Positions 11,198-23,673 of a stretch of 64,000 nucleotides of DNA are shown here, one piece after another. The notes under the pieces are model-generated. The model was not told the origin of the DNA, did no database searches, and was given only the letters and a program-made list of their open reading frames with translations. Position 1 is the stretch's first letter. The number at the start of each line of letters is the position of its first letter. Position numbers and translations under genes: made by a program. The stretch is from Drosophila persimilis (lineage: Eukaryota; Arthropoda; Insecta; Diptera; Drosophilidae): contig NW_020825360.1 in assembly GCF_003286085.1 (NCBI RefSeq), forward strand, positions 186,001-250,000, given 5' to 3'.

Positions 11198-13783
11198 ATG
11201 AGCGTGTTGGCGTATCCACGTACAAACGATGAGGAGATTTTTCGTCACTGCACAAAGGATTGTGGCGTCGTGACGGCCACCGAGGACTTCCAGTATTTCG
11301 CATTGCGCTGTATCTTCTGCAGCGAAAAGTTCCTCTACTTTGATTCATTCATTAGCCACATGCAAACGGTGCATCTGGGCACCGAGGGGCACGTTCCCCC
11401 ATCCAGCCTCGCCCTCAGCTTTGGCGAGCCCATGTCCCTGTCGATGGACGAGGATGCCCTGCACGAGGGAATCCATCATAGAAATGGGCACCACTTTGAC
11501 GAGATCGAAGACTTGACCGATGCGGACACCGCTCTGCTCGAGCCACAAATGGTCATCAAACAGGAGCTACCCGAACCGCCATGTAGCGACGACGACGACG
11601 ACGACGACGCGGATCCCGACCACGATGAGGATGTGCTCCGTTTGCCGGCAGACGAAGACGATTCTGAGGCCATTGACGACGAAGAGGCCATCCTACCCGA
11701 AAGCGATGTGCCCGCAATTATTCCAAGACCGCGCCCCCGTATGAAGGTGACCAAGCCGCGTGTGGATGTCAAAAACGAACCCATCACCGCCGACGGTGAT
11801 TCGTCGATGGATGATTATGCCGACCATGATCGGAGCTACATGGGGGACAATGAGAATGACAATTCGGGCGAATATTTGGACTACAGCGGCGGCAGCAGCA
11901 GCTTCAATACAGCGGCCAATCACATCTTCCCCGGCAACGAATCAACCGATTTTCTCAGCTATGACGAGATGGTCGAGGAGTCCCTCTTGGGGGTAGGTTG
12001 CATGCACCGTACATTTCCCCTCAGATTTGATTCTACTTAGAATTTCATTACACACCCAATAATTAGAGGGACCGTGAGCTTACGATGCACATCAAGGATC
12101 GCAAGATGATCCAATTCCTCATACAATCATATCAGCGCAATCCGTTCCTGTGGGACCACAGCGATGCCCAGTTCCGGGATCGTGTAAAGCGTGCCCGCTT
12201 CCTCGATTGGATTGTCCTGGAGTTTCAGAGCCGCTTCAACATCTCTCTGGCCAAGGATGCCATCACCAGGAAGTGGGACAATCTGCGCACCGTTTACAAG
12301 CGCGAATGCAATCGGATGGCCCTCGAGAAGACGAACATCAGTACGCTGTGGTACTTTAAGGAGCTGCATTTCCTCAACGAGGTCTACAGCTACAATTCCA
12401 AAATGTCCGATGCTGTCGTCAAGGTAAGTGTTGACCCCCCCTTCCATTGAAAACTTGAGCCATTTGAGCCACCAATTTATGTAAACATCCTCTTGGCTAT
12501 AAACAATAATAATGAATAATAAATCGCCCCCGTTTGTGTGTTGGGTCCCTCTGTGCTTCTGTTTCCCTGTGTGCTTCTATATGCTTTAGGAAACCTCATA
12601 CCGGCGCCGATTCTCAGCCATTTGGAACGACACATCGACAGCAAAGTTGCTGAGCATGGTGAAGCGATATCAGTGCTTCTATAACCGCTTTGATCCGGAC
12701 TACCGCAGCAAGGAGCGTCGAGGCGAGGGCCTGCACCAGATGGCCATGGAGCTGCAGCAGCTGATTGATGTGTCCACCATCCAGATCTCGAAGCGCATCT
12801 CGCAGCTCCGCTTTGACTATTCCAAGCAGAAGCTGGAGCGCCTTAATTGCGATCGTGCGGGGCGCAAGTTCATACCGAATTACATCTACTACGATCAAAT
12901 GAACTTCATGGACGACGACATACCGCCGTTCAAGTGCCAGCATTGTGCAGAGATTGTGCAGACGCTGCGCGAACTCGACCTGCACATGCTCACCCACCAG
13001 CCGAGCCTCGGCGGCGGCTACTATTGCAATGTGTGTAACATTCAGTTTAACAGCGCTGAGGAGTTCGATAGCCACAAGCAGCTGCATCTGGGCGCCGGCA
13101 CCGAGGGCAAATTCAACTGCGAACTATGCACGGCCAGCTTCCGGGAGAAGTCCAACTACGATGAGCATTTGCGGCGCCACAACGAGGAGCTGTTCCTGCC
13201 AACGCTGGCGCTCAATCTCAATCACAGCATACTGGAGTCCTCGGGCCCCGCCGATTCTGGTTCTGGTTCGGGTTCTGGTTCGGGCGATGCTCATAAGCGC
13301 CGCCGCCGCCGAAGCGGTGTCCAATCGTCTGACGAAAATGCCGATGAGCAGGACGATCAGCAGGACGGACCAGCAGACGGAGAGCTGAAGCCTTTTGGGT
13401 GCGGTGTGTGCCAACGGAGCTTCGCGACGCCCGGCCACCTGAATGCCCACCGCATTGTGCATCAGGATGAGCGTGAGCGCTCCTACAAGTGCGACTATCC
13501 GCAGTGCAACAAGTCATTTATGGCCCGCAACAGCCTGTTCGAGCATCTGAAGTTGCACTACAGCAACGAGGAGTTCAAGTGCGACATCTGCGGCAAGACC
13601 TTCAAGTCCACAAAGAATCTGCAGAATCACAAACAGATCCACGACAAGGTCAAGCGTTATGTCTGCCAGATATGCGGCTCTGCATTCGCCCAGGCCGCCG
13701 GCCTCTATCTCCACAAGCGACGACACAATCGGCCCAATGGCGCTGTTGGTGCTGTTGGCCGATCGGGTCGTAGCAGCCTGTGA
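11198..13783 (+). CDS. MADF-domain C2H2 zinc-finger protein, probable transcription factor
   Basis: Three exons in phase: 11198-11992, 12067-12423, 12590-13783, about 781 residues. A lone C2H2 finger near residues 38-59 (C-x2-C-x12-H-x4-H) is followed by a long acidic, disordered region with an Asp run and two lysines in IKQELP and VKNEP contexts that resemble SUMO sites. Exon 2 encodes a MADF (Myb/SANT-like) domain (FLIQSYQRNPFLWD through W-D-N-L-R and LWYFKELHFL). The start of exon 3 looks like a second, weaker MADF module (SMVKRYQCFYNRF through FIPNYIYYDQMNFM). Seven more C2H2 fingers run from about residue 500 to the C-terminus, interrupted by a Gly/Ser linker and a basic KRRRRR run, a likely nuclear signal. 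Both domain types bind DNA, so a nuclear regulator is inferred. I cannot assign the fly gene name. A Motif 1 promoter lies just upstream. Confidence 0.88.
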
Positions 13784-16700
13784 GAGGGACGAGAGCGGGA
13801 TCGTGATCGGGATCGGGATCGGATCAAAACCAAGGCTGGATCTGTCCGCAATCGTGGACGGGGTCGAGGAAGCGCCAGTGGTCGTCATGTCAAATAGATT
13901 GTTAAGAAATTTCAACGTCCTTCAATTTGCCTAACAACTAACAAGGCAGCTAGCTAGCTTTTTCTTATTTAACTTTTACTACATGTATTTTACACTTATT
14001 TAATATTAGTTTAATTAGGCATTTAGTTTGTTCATCTGAGCGCTGGTACCTGCGGTACTTAAACGAAAAGTATTCCCACCACCACCACCACCACCACCAC
14101 CACCAGCACCAGCACCAGCACTAGCACAACAGCCAACAAATCTAGTAGATTAAATCCAATCCTACCTATAGTTAAGTTTAAAGTCGTACACTTCTTCCCT
14201 CCATCATCATCATCATCACATCCGACAGATCAAGCAGACACTATTGTACTTATGTCCATGTTGGGGAGCCATACAACTCCTTGGCAGATTCTAATTAATT
14301 ATTATATACACATTCCTATGCTCCCATCCCCTTGATCCTCTCCCCCCTCCCCCAGGAAATCGCAGAATGTGTGCGCGCGCGTCTAAACATTCCAGAACAA
14401 AGTATTTTATAACAAGTATTCTATGTATCGTAACTAAGTACGTATTATGTATAACGAACGATGGATCCATCCACAGCAGAGGTTGGACCCTCAGGCTAAC
14501 AATTACCAGCAATATTTAATTTTATAAGTTCTACAAAAGCAACACACAACAACAAACAACAAAACACCATGTACAGAATGTGTAAGGAGCCATAAGGCAT
14601 CAGAAAATTACCCAAAAAGATAGAGCCCCAGATGGAGAGCCGATAGATGGTGTAGGTGCAGATTCAAATTCGATTTTACATCTCTAGAAATATACTTAAA
14701 AATTTTTTTTTTATTATTTTTTTTTTAAATCTGTTTTTTAGTTTGTTTTTAATTTGTTGACGGATCTAAAACTCTGTAGCGATTACAGTCGAACTTTCTT
14801 AAACTCAAAACCCAATCACTAACCCCTCCCCCCCAATCTGCCACTAGAGAAATTATTATTTTAGAAAATAGATCTAAGATATCAGCCGTTCCCAGGAAAT
14901 GAATCATTATTTATACTTCATTCGACTCAAAGAAAGATTTCCATTTTAATAATAATCTAAGAATAATGAACAATTTTATCACCACACACTAAGCGAGTAT
15001 TTAATGCAAAAATGATTGCAAATTTTCCAAGAATCGTACTAGAATAATGGAACTTGGTCTTCAAAAAACTAAGGCCGGGAACATATACATTTAGTTGAAT
15101 GCAGTTTTTGGGCTTGGAGAAAATTCTATGCAAACCCCGTACAAAACATTCGATGCTATTACTAATACGAATACATTTAAATGCTGGCTGAAAAACTTAG
15201 ATGTATATCATTTTAAAGACAGAGAAGGGTTAGGTCATTGGTTAGATAGATGGATCCTAAACCATTTATATTAAAGCCCATGAGTTTTCGAACCAGTAAT
15301 AAATGCCTTATGGCCGCCTGATATCTTCACTGTACAACCAACGACTGACTGAATCCTGAATACAGTGCGAAGGGAAGTTCGAAGGTTGAATCCCGATTCG
15401 TTCTATAATTGCAGCTGTATTTTGTAACTGTAACTGTAACTCCAAACATAACTATGTAAATATGTAATTTGCGATGATGCACACGACCTGCTGACTGATT
15501 ATAGCAGCTATATAGGCATTAATCCTAAGCAATCAGATCCAGAGACACATACATCCATAGATATAATGAAAAGTACACGCGAATCCAGATAATGGCCGTT
15601 GTCCCCTAAACCAGACTTCAACCAACTGATAGGCTGATCGTTTTATCTCCCCATAAGCATATGCATAAGTCAAATCTCTGTCTTTCAGTCAAGTTTAGTG
15701 TAATACAGTCATTAGCAGGAGCAAGATCCTCTTCATTTAGTGCAATTCACAGACTTTTGATCCCAATTCCTCTGATTCATGCGCATTTGCATTTTGGCGT
15801 GTCAGAAGCAGACCGCAGCGTAACTGATAGGGAGGGGAGTCGGTTCTTTTAAAACACTTAACCACGGTTGCCACACGAACAGAAGAACAATGCGCCAACA
15901 TAAAATGTTTTAAATCGCCAAAAATATCTATAGTAATTTCAATTTCAAACCAGTTTTGCGATCTAGTCTCTTAGTTTCTACTTCAAAGCCATCTCAACTT
16001 TCTTTTCACTGCATGAAAATAATTTTATTCGGTGTCCTATCCAATATTTCCTCAGAGTCGGCCTCCCTTCTTCTTTCTGGTTTTTCTTTTTTGTGCTAAT
16101 GCCAAGATAAATTGTGAAATATTTAAAAGCAAAAAGTAGTTAAGGATACAAGTCCCGTGGGAGATAGTTTACAAGTGAGTTGGGGATCACAAGAGCAAAA
16201 GGTGTAACAAAAGTGCGCTTCCAGAAGAACCAGAGATCATACAAACAAAACCCTACTTAAATCCTAGATCTGGCTGAAAAGGGATGGAATGAATAACATG
16301 AATAGAATATACTATATTATCCATTAGGTTTAAGAAGCGAAGCAACGCCTTCTAATTATGTAAATGTAAATCAAGAATAACAAACAAATGAAATTACATT
16401 TTTATTTATCCTAATAATATCGAATCGAATGAGATTTTAGTGCGAAACATACATTGTACAAGCTTATATTCGAAGCATTCTCGAATAAAATAGGTTTAAA
16501 TCAGTAAAAAAAAAAAACAAAAAACCCACGCACATTAATTGTTTTATTTACGCTGCTATGGAAGCTAACCCTCAGAAAGAAAGGCAGTCCCGGTTTCTTA
16601 GACCGCACCGCGATAGCGTCTTATCTGCTGCTGGTCATGGTTGTTGTCGCACGTCTGGGTACGCTAAAAGCTACTACGATTCCTAAATGAGTGTCAAAGG

Positions 16701-17400
16701 ATAGCCCTACCATATTCTTACACACCCCACCACACACACCCCGGATCCCTTGGGATTTTCTTCCGTACTGCGTCACCGTTATCGCTAATTAGAGACTTAA
16801 GTTTGGCCAAACTTGGGCCAAGACGTAGAAACGATCACTCCGGTGGGGCGTGGGCCAGCCCATTTCACCATTTTCGGGGAAGCAGTGTGTCAATTTGTTG
16901 TATTCTGTCTGTGATATTTAGCACCCCGAGGCCTCGGGCTGTGTTTCGATCGATTCGATCAATTAGCAACAAGCAAGCCCCTCTCCGTTGCCGGGCGGTT
17001 CGGTTCCACGAACTGGATCTCTCTCTGGATCTCTTATGACAATCTATGGCTGTCCAAGAGAGCTTTCACTGTACGCGCTGACATTTCAAAAATTTCGGGT
17101 AAACACATTAATCAGCGAACGGACGGACGTATCCACAATTATACACATAACATATACATAAACAGATTAGATTAGGAATAGTGGAAAAACAGATTTAAAT
17201 TTGATTTCGATACGGGCTTCTCTTTTTTTAATCTTGCATTAATCATCAACAATTCGAGTGCAAGTTTTTTTGTACATATATTTAGCTGGTGGCTATCTCT
17301 CATATAATCGATATAAAAACAAACAAGTTTATAACAGAATAAATGTTGTTTCAGTTTAGTTCGAGCGCAGGCTTAAACGCAAACAAAACTGGATGATTTG
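13784..17400. other. Long AT-rich 3' flank of the zinc-finger gene and convergent spacer
   Basis: No open frame here looks coding. A CAC/CAG triplet repeat (14080-14120), an ATC repeat (14202-14217) and homopolymer runs (14700-14750) occur early. An AATAAA at 16484-16489 lies just before an A-rich stretch and could be a distal poly(A) signal, which would give a 2.7-kb 3' UTR; nearer AATAAA candidates also exist. From about 16540 sequence belongs to the spacer and to the 3' UTR of the convergent minus-strand gene. The assignment to UTR is inference. Confidence 0.4.
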
Positions 17401-17420
17401 ATCGGTCGCTGACTAGATTC

Positions 17421-17984
17421 CTAAATAAGCTCGCCGCGCTCATTCACCTTGATGATGCGCACGCGAGCATGGCGCTCGGAGAGTAGCTGATCGATATTCT
17501 TGCCGGTGCTTGTGCTGTTAGTGCCCTCGATGTTGGTGAACAGTCCCAGGTTGTCCTTAATCAGGTGATCGACCGCACAGCCGTCGCACTGTAGAATAAC
17601 AACGCCGCTGTAGTAGGCCTCCTCGCTAATGGTCTTCGTGTTGCGTGTGTTGCACAGCTTGCAGCGGTAGACCAGCTCCATGCGACGCTGCATGCGGCTG
17701 AACCGTTTCAGCGTGGTGGGTGATAGTGAGCCACTTTGCTGGCTAACCGCCGAAGACCGGCCAATGTCGAACGGCTTGGCCGTAAACTGACAGGCGTCGA
17801 GTATGGAGCGCGGTATGGACAGCGGCGATGGGCGGGCATCTTTCAGCGCTTTGTCCGCATCGGCAAGAGGCAGGCTGGGGTCCACAACCGCCGGCTGATT
17901 TGTGGCATTGAGGATCGCGTTCTGTCCATTTTGGCGCAAGTAGTTCAATGTACGCGATGTGAAGATGTTGCGCAATGCGTTCAT
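17421..17984 (-). CDS. DNL-type zinc finger protein (Tim15/Zim17/Hep1, DNLZ family), mitochondrial
   Basis: Single-exon gene, 187 residues. Family members are matrix co-chaperones that keep mitochondrial Hsp70 soluble and support protein import. The C-terminal half carries the zinc-ribbon: YRCKLCNTRNTK, then about 25 residues later VILQCDGC, giving the two CxxC pairs, followed by HLIKDNLG, which matches the D-N-L signature that names the family. The N-terminus is basic and hydroxylated with few acids (MNALRNIFTSRTLNYLRQNG), as expected of a mitochondrial presequence. The ATG at 17984 is the first in frame. A Motif 1 element lies about 160 bp upstream in matching orientation. I am sure of the family but not of the fly gene name. 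Confidence 0.9.
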   Translation of the reverse strand: MNALRNIFTSRTLNYLRQNGQNAILNATNQPAVVDPSLPLADADKALKDARPSPLSIPRSILDACQFTAKPFDIGRSSAVSQQSGSLSPTTLKRFSRMQRRMELVYRCKLCNTRNTKTISEEAYYSGVVILQCDGCAVDHLIKDNLGLFTNIEGTNSTSTGKNIDQLLSERHARVRIIKVNERGELI

Positions 17985-18140
17985 TTTACATCAGTCTGTG
18001 CATAATAACGATGAAGTGATGGTTTATATTTAGTGACTAGACGTTATTCGGTATTAAGGGTGACTCTAACGCACGTGCTGACCGCTTAATTCAAAGTTTA
18101 ATTAATCTAAAAGTTTGTTTTTTTTTTTTACCAACTGCGT

Positions 18141-18215
18141 CAGTGTGACCGCGGAGTTATCGAAAAAGTATACGGTCCGACCCTCAGAAATATACTGACG
18201 AACCGAAGTTCTGCT
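18141..18215 (-). promoter_or_regulatory. Motif 1 / DRE-like promoter signature upstream of the DNLZ-like gene
   Basis: CAGTGTGACCG (Motif 1 read on the minus strand) at 18141-18151 is followed by a half DRE (TTATCGAA) and GTATACGGTCCGACCCTCAG-AAATATAC. It shares this order with the elements near 11005, 41486, 50945 and 57976. It faces the minus-strand DNLZ-like gene. Confidence 0.65.
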
Positions 18216-18960
18216 ATACATATTCCCGTTTTTGATATTCCGTGGAATATTACTAACTATATAGAACATTTAGCCTTGCCACATAATTTTTCCGATAAAT
18301 GAATCTATTTTCTAATTGAATAGATTTTTTAAACACTTGTTTTTATTGCATTTTCCGTAAAAAGAGGATTTAGCGAAAATGGTCAAACAAATGAAACGTG
18401 ATAAAACGTAAGAGAAAAATCGTTCCAATTGCTTAATTTCTTTATTCCGTTGAATAATGCTGCCTAACTAAAACCTTTAGCTTTGCCCATATAATTTCAG
18501 GCCATTAATGAATAAATTTTCTACAAGATTGGCTAGTTTTTAGTACTCCCATTTATTGTATTTTGACTGCAGCAAGGCTTAAACAAAAAATGTCAACAAA
18601 AAACAGTGGTACCCATTCTTGTATTCTGTAAGAAGACCAAAACCTTCAAATATCGTTGAAATACCTTTAAAACAGAGACTGAATAGGTTTTGCCTATATT
18701 GGTGCATTAAATGACAAACATTCTCTCAGTTCTATAATATCCATTTCCCAGGTTATGCAAAATGCCGAAAATGTATCATATTCCTCAATTTTGATCTTCC
18801 GTCGAATATTCCCAGCTATATAAATCTCTCAGTTTTGGCTAGATAATTTTATATGATTGATGAATCAATTTTGATCAAGATTAACTACTTTTAATTACTT
18901 TCATGTTTTTTGTTTTGACAAAAACACGGTTTCAACATTGGTGCATTGAACAAGAGAGTG
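18180..18960. mobile_element. Dispersed repeat copy 2, internally repeated
   Basis: Continues outward from the promoter signature with blocks similar to 51040-51530: GTTCTGCTATACATATTCC versus GTTCTGTTTTACATGTTCC, TTTTGATATTCCGTGG, TAGCTTTGCCCATATAATTT and GAATAAATTTTCTACA-GATT. The unit with CCTCAATTTTGATcTTCyGTCGAATA recurs at least three times (near 18230, 18440 and 18785) in diverged form. It has no coding capacity. Confidence 0.55.
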
Positions 18961-20198
18961 CGTACATACCGCGTCTTACAATATACTGGAAAATACTAGA
19001 CAATACTATGAAAAGTATAAAAAAAATAATAAATAATAATATAATAATTATAATAATAACTATTCAATAAAAATCAAAAATAATAATTATAATAATAATT
19101 ATTCAATAAAAATGGCTAGTTCTGACTGATTTCCTGTCGCTCTCGCACGCACTCTTTTTCATTTAATGTAGCCATTCTTACTGTGTATCGGGTATAAATG
19201 TAGAGTTGCGGTCGCAGAAGCAACTCACAACGTTCCCCCTCGTTTTTTGTTGGATTAATAGATAGTTGTAGTTCTTTGGACAGGCTAAATATGTATATTT
19301 TGTGGGATATATCATCAAGGTAACAATTTTTCTGTTGTTTAACTTCGTTAGATCCGATATAGCGACCGTTGATTATACTTCTCGATGCGCAGTGTATCGT
19401 TCTCGTTATTTTGGCGCGATAAACGGAACTTATCGGCGTTTGATTTCGAAAATAACAATATTATGCCGAATATGATTTTTTATCATCAACTATTAGCTTG
19501 TGAGCTCGGTTGCAGTTGGGAGTTGCTTGCCCAACCAAAATGCATATCTAGATGTCCCAGAAACTACTTTTCAAGAGAATTGATCTACGAACCGAACCTC
19601 CTTAGATTTCCGAAAGCCCTTGCTATCAAAGATAGCCGAAGGGAGAGGATGGTAAACGTATTATGATAGCCGCAGAGCCGCATGACCTTAGCTTGTATAT
19701 GCCTTTCCCGTATTAGGGCAGCCTCATTCCATTCTTATCAGACTGCCCAGTCACGGTACCGATAAAGAGTTATGAAATTCCCCTGCATCTGCCCTCAATC
19801 TAAACGATGTTGAATGAACTTTCCAAATTTCATATTGGTTTAAAATCAGCAAAAGCACACACACAACACAATAAAGGATTGGTTTGATACATATAATTTA
19901 ACATCTACTCATTTACCAATAAGTGCTTAAGCCTTTGCTTGGGGAGAAGGAAATATAAGCAAACGCTTCATCGGGAATTTGGAACGCCAATGGAGTACTG
20001 CCTGAACACTGACTAGATGTTAGAGGTGCCATGTGCATGTTGAGAAATATGCGAGTCAAGTCTTCTCAACATGGATACGTGGGGCATGAGGCTGATGCTC
20101 GCGATGGTGATGACGATGACGATGAGTTGGTGGAACAGCATCCAGATCCAGTAATCCGTCATGGCGGTTAGGGTTAGTCTATGATGGATTGGATCCAT
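18961..20198. other. AT-rich spacer between the DNLZ-like gene and Alr
   Basis: Holds AAT/ATA microsatellites at 19020-19115, including a repeated TATTCAATAAAAATC/G, and a TATA-like GGTATAAATG at 19190-19199 followed by GC-richer sequence. A 93-codon frame at 19385-19666 has no recognisable motif and I do not treat it as a gene. The right end should include the Alr 3' UTR. Confidence 0.35.
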
Positions 20199-21089
20199 CT
20201 AATCACAAGAACCATCTAGCCAGCCATCCCGCCATCGCTCGTTTACCTTGCTGCAATCAAAGAGTGGCTTCCCGAGCTTGTCGTTCACCCTATTGTGGAA
20301 CATGCACAGCCATGAAGACAGTTCCTTTTGGGAGTTTACATTGATGGGGTTCACAGTAAGGCTGAAAGAGAAACGCACGACTTAGAGTGGGAGGCAACAC
20401 GTTATTTGAAGCGGACTTACTCAGTGCGGAAATCCTTAGCACAAAACTCGCACGGATAGAGTCGTGAGAGGACTTCAAAGAAGGATTTCATGTCACGCTT
20501 CTCGTTGTCAGTCGGATTATCAGAGTAAAATGCCGCCATCGTGTGAAGCAGTCCCCAGGTAGAGATGCCGAGGCTTACTTTGTCCAGCGGACAATCCTCA
20601 CGTGGCAGCTCGGCCGCGTTTACTGTCAACTTCTCTGCCGCTGCCATGTGCTTGTCCTAAAAGATACTCGCCGGTTAACCTGGATGCCAAGGGCAAATGA
20701 TTTGGGCAGAGCCCAACATTAGTTACCTTCGAGTTCTGCACATTTGAGATGATGCGTTGTTGCTTGGACCATGACTTAAAGTCGTTGCAGGTGCGACAAT
20801 TAGAGTCCGGCTTCCCCTGTCTGTGCGAGGCAAAACCATGCTCGGGCTGCTGACGTCGGAATGAAGAAGGGTCCGTCTCGGACATTATTGAATGGGGATC
20901 TCGTAGAAGACGTAAGATGCTTCGCTGTAATTGTCGCACGTACCGCCGGGCTTCAAATAGATCTTGCTTGGTATATTCGGCTTGTAAGTAGTGGCGATCA
21001 CGTTGAATAAATAATGATGAAGTCGTCAGCAGGCCTGAAATCTTGAAACTTCGCTGAACTATTGTGAAAGTCATAAAATTCAGTCGCAT
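20199..21089 (-). CDS. Alr: Alr, FAD-linked sulfhydryl oxidase (Erv1/ALR family)
   Basis: Erv1/ALR oxidises Mia40 in the mitochondrial intermembrane space, passing electrons from incoming cysteine-rich proteins to cytochrome c or oxygen. Three exons with consistent phase: 21089-20727, 20656-20421, 20361-20199, about 253 residues. The Erv domain is clear: [16 protein letters not shown], the redox-active CxxC in [13 protein letters not shown], and the FAD-site [18 protein letters not shown]. An upstream CRTC motif (residues about 98-101) matches the shuttle disulfide of long ALR forms. The first in-frame ATG is at 21089, preceded by a stop. An internal ATG at 20885 (MSETDPSSF) would give a 185-residue form closer to short mammalian ALR. 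The extra N-terminus ([15 protein letters not shown]) is basic and hydrophobic, presequence-like. Compare COX6B, a twin-CxnC protein of the kind this pathway folds, at 28.3 kb. Confidence 0.92.
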
Positions 21090-21816
21090 GGTTGCCACCC
21101 TCTTTCAAAATGGCACATTTTGTCGAAACAGTTTTGTTTATGCTGCAAAAATAATTTATTTATGCGATTTGCAGCAATGACAAATCGTGTGGTGTGGATT
21201 GCTTGGTAGGTGTTCTAGTCTCTTATCATTTTTGTTGTTAACGAAGTTTTGATTCTGGTAGGGTAGCCCCAAACTACAGCTGTGATCGATTGCAACAGCT
21301 GCAAATCGATAGACACTGGGCGCGCAAATTGGATCATTTGAAGTAGGCAAGGCGCGAGGCGCACAGCTACAACATAATGCCCAAAAACAGTACTCACTTG
21401 CAGAGTCGAGATGCGCTGATGAGTTGCGGTCCACAGGCAGTACCAGAATCGGGCGTAAAGCTGTGATATTTCGATAACTGCAAATTTCCAACATAGACAA
21501 TAATATAATTTTAGAAATGTGTCTACCAGACCCGTGTGACATAAATCGAAAAAACTTGTGTGTGTTATTAATCAAAAGGCACACTTTCAGTTTATTATTA
21601 TTAATACGATACAATGTAAAAATTCATTTAGTAACAACTACGGCATTGTAAAGACAAGTTAACAACAACTGGCCGGGGAGGGGAGAAGTAGCTGAGCAGC
21701 TGACAATGGTTAGGCAATACACATAAATAATTACTCGTGTAAACATTAAAAAAAATTATAATAAAATGTATGTAAATGTATAGTAAAAGTGGTGGTGTGG
21801 GGTAAATGACTTAGGC

Positions 21817-23440
21817 TTAGGCGTAGTCCCTGAACATGGTGAACAGACTGTAGAGGACGCGCAATGTGGACTTTAGGTCCATGTTGACAATGTCCTCTGG
21901 CCGGGCCTTCGGCTTGGGCAGGCCCACGTCCTGCATCAGGTCAAAGGCGAACGCTACATTATTGACCATTTGGTCTGGATCCTGGGGCGTCAAATGAAAC
22001 TCGTGCAGCGGCACAAAAAATCCACCCAGCAGGCCCATCAGTAGGCAGAGATAGACGCCATCACGAAAGTCCGTGTTCAAGTCGGTTATCTCAAAGTTAA
22101 GCTTCGCCAGGTGCTTGTTGACAAACGTAATCAGGGACTTCTTCACCACGGCCAGCTTGTCCGGCGCACAGTCGATTAGGGTGTCGAAGGCATCCTTCTC
22201 ACACCGCATGCCCAGATCATCGTACTCGGATGTGATTTGCTCCTGGAATTTCTGAGCATTCAGCACGCCCGCATTCTTCTCAGCAATCACCACGGTAACA
22301 AACACGTTCTCCGGCAGGCGTACTGGCGCTCGGAAGTGACGCACTAGGGCGACCAACAAATGTAGAATGGCCACAATGTTTTTCGAGTGCACGCTGGCCA
22401 CTGACCACTTGGGTATTTTCTGATGAAAGCCGAGTGTCTGTGGAAGGGAGAGCAATTAATGACCTCTTTAAACTGCTGCAGGATGCAGAATGGAAAGCTA
22501 CACACATGGTTAACGGCCTTCAGGACTATGTTGAGCTTCTCGTGCTGGCCCTGCTCTGACTGTGTGACTTCGGGTACATCCAGCTTCTTGCCCGTCAGCT
22601 TTTCCCAGAGTTTGTGCAGCACCTGGCCATCGTACATGTCCTCTTCCAGCTGCTGGACTATTATGCGCTGCTCGGCCAGCTCATCGTTGATCCAGTCCAC
22701 CAGAATTCTCTGCAGTTTCACCACCTCTGGATCGTTGATCGACTGGGGATCGATGACAGCGCGCTGCTCGTGCTCGCCTGCAGGGGCAAGGATCCAAGAG
22801 AACAATTAGGACGGACTCGTATAGACCCTCTATTTAGCAGATTTACTTACGCAGAGCATAGTCCTCGGGTGGTATGTCATATTGGTTGGGCGATCCCGGC
22901 GAGTCGATCGCGTATTTGCCCTCCTCTTGGATTTTCTTCACTACGTGGGCGAGAAGGAAATTAGGGGAACTATTAGTAAGGCAGGCAATGAATGATGACG
23001 ACACAATAACCACCCTTTGATGAAGCAGTATGTGCCCCCCAATCTCAGACACACACATACAAGAACATAGAGATCACAATTTGTTTGTATGCGTCACAAA
23101 TGACGCAATGTTCTCAATCGCTGGGACCCAGCACAGGCACAGTCACAGGCACATCTGGTCCTATAAACGCTCCCTAGATGTTATGGAGGGCGTTTTCCGG
23201 GTACTTTTTGACTGCACTCTGCTAATTTGATGCGTAACAGAACATTTGATTGGGTCTACACAATCTTAGATGCTATATGAAATACATTTTAAGGTGTTTT
23301 TAGCAAAGTATTCTCTCACCTTCGCGGGTGCCGCGTTTGCGTCCCAATGTACTAAATTTGTCCCAGAAGCTGTCTTCCTTTTCGCCCTTTTTGATTGCTG
23401 TGGGCGTGTGCGGGGATTTTGGACGACTGAGAGTAGACAT
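21817..23440 (-). CDS. parvin: parvin, actin-binding adaptor of the ILK-PINCH-parvin complex
   Basis: Focal-adhesion adaptor that links integrin-linked kinase to actin, important at muscle attachment sites. Four exons: 23440-23320, 22940-22851, 22777-22506, 22437-21817, total 367 residues, the usual length for the family. Two calponin-homology domains: CH1 across LQRILVDWINDELAEQRI through DGQVLHKLWEKLTGKKL, and CH2 across FVNKHLAKLNFEITDLNTDF through DGVYLCLLMGLLGGFFVPLH, ending in PEDIVNMDLKSTLRVLYSLF. These match vertebrate alpha-parvin nearly residue for residue in the core. The exon 3 donor is CAT|GTGTGTAG: the alternative GT four bases further breaks the reading frame. It lies upstream of Alr on the same strand. 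Confidence 0.94.
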
Positions 23441-23673
23441 GGCGACAAACTAAACAAAACAAAAAACAAACGACTTCTAGGCAAGGCACTTTTATGTTAT
23501 TGTTTCCAATAATTTCTCTCTGGGTTGCCACCTTTCCAGACACTTTCCTCTGTCGCTGCCCAACACTGACGATGGTGCATAAATTGCATAAAGTTCATAA
23601 ATTCTTTTGAATTTTATATTTTTACAGTGGTTACTTAGAACCTACTCTAAGTCTATGGGTCGAAAGATGTATT

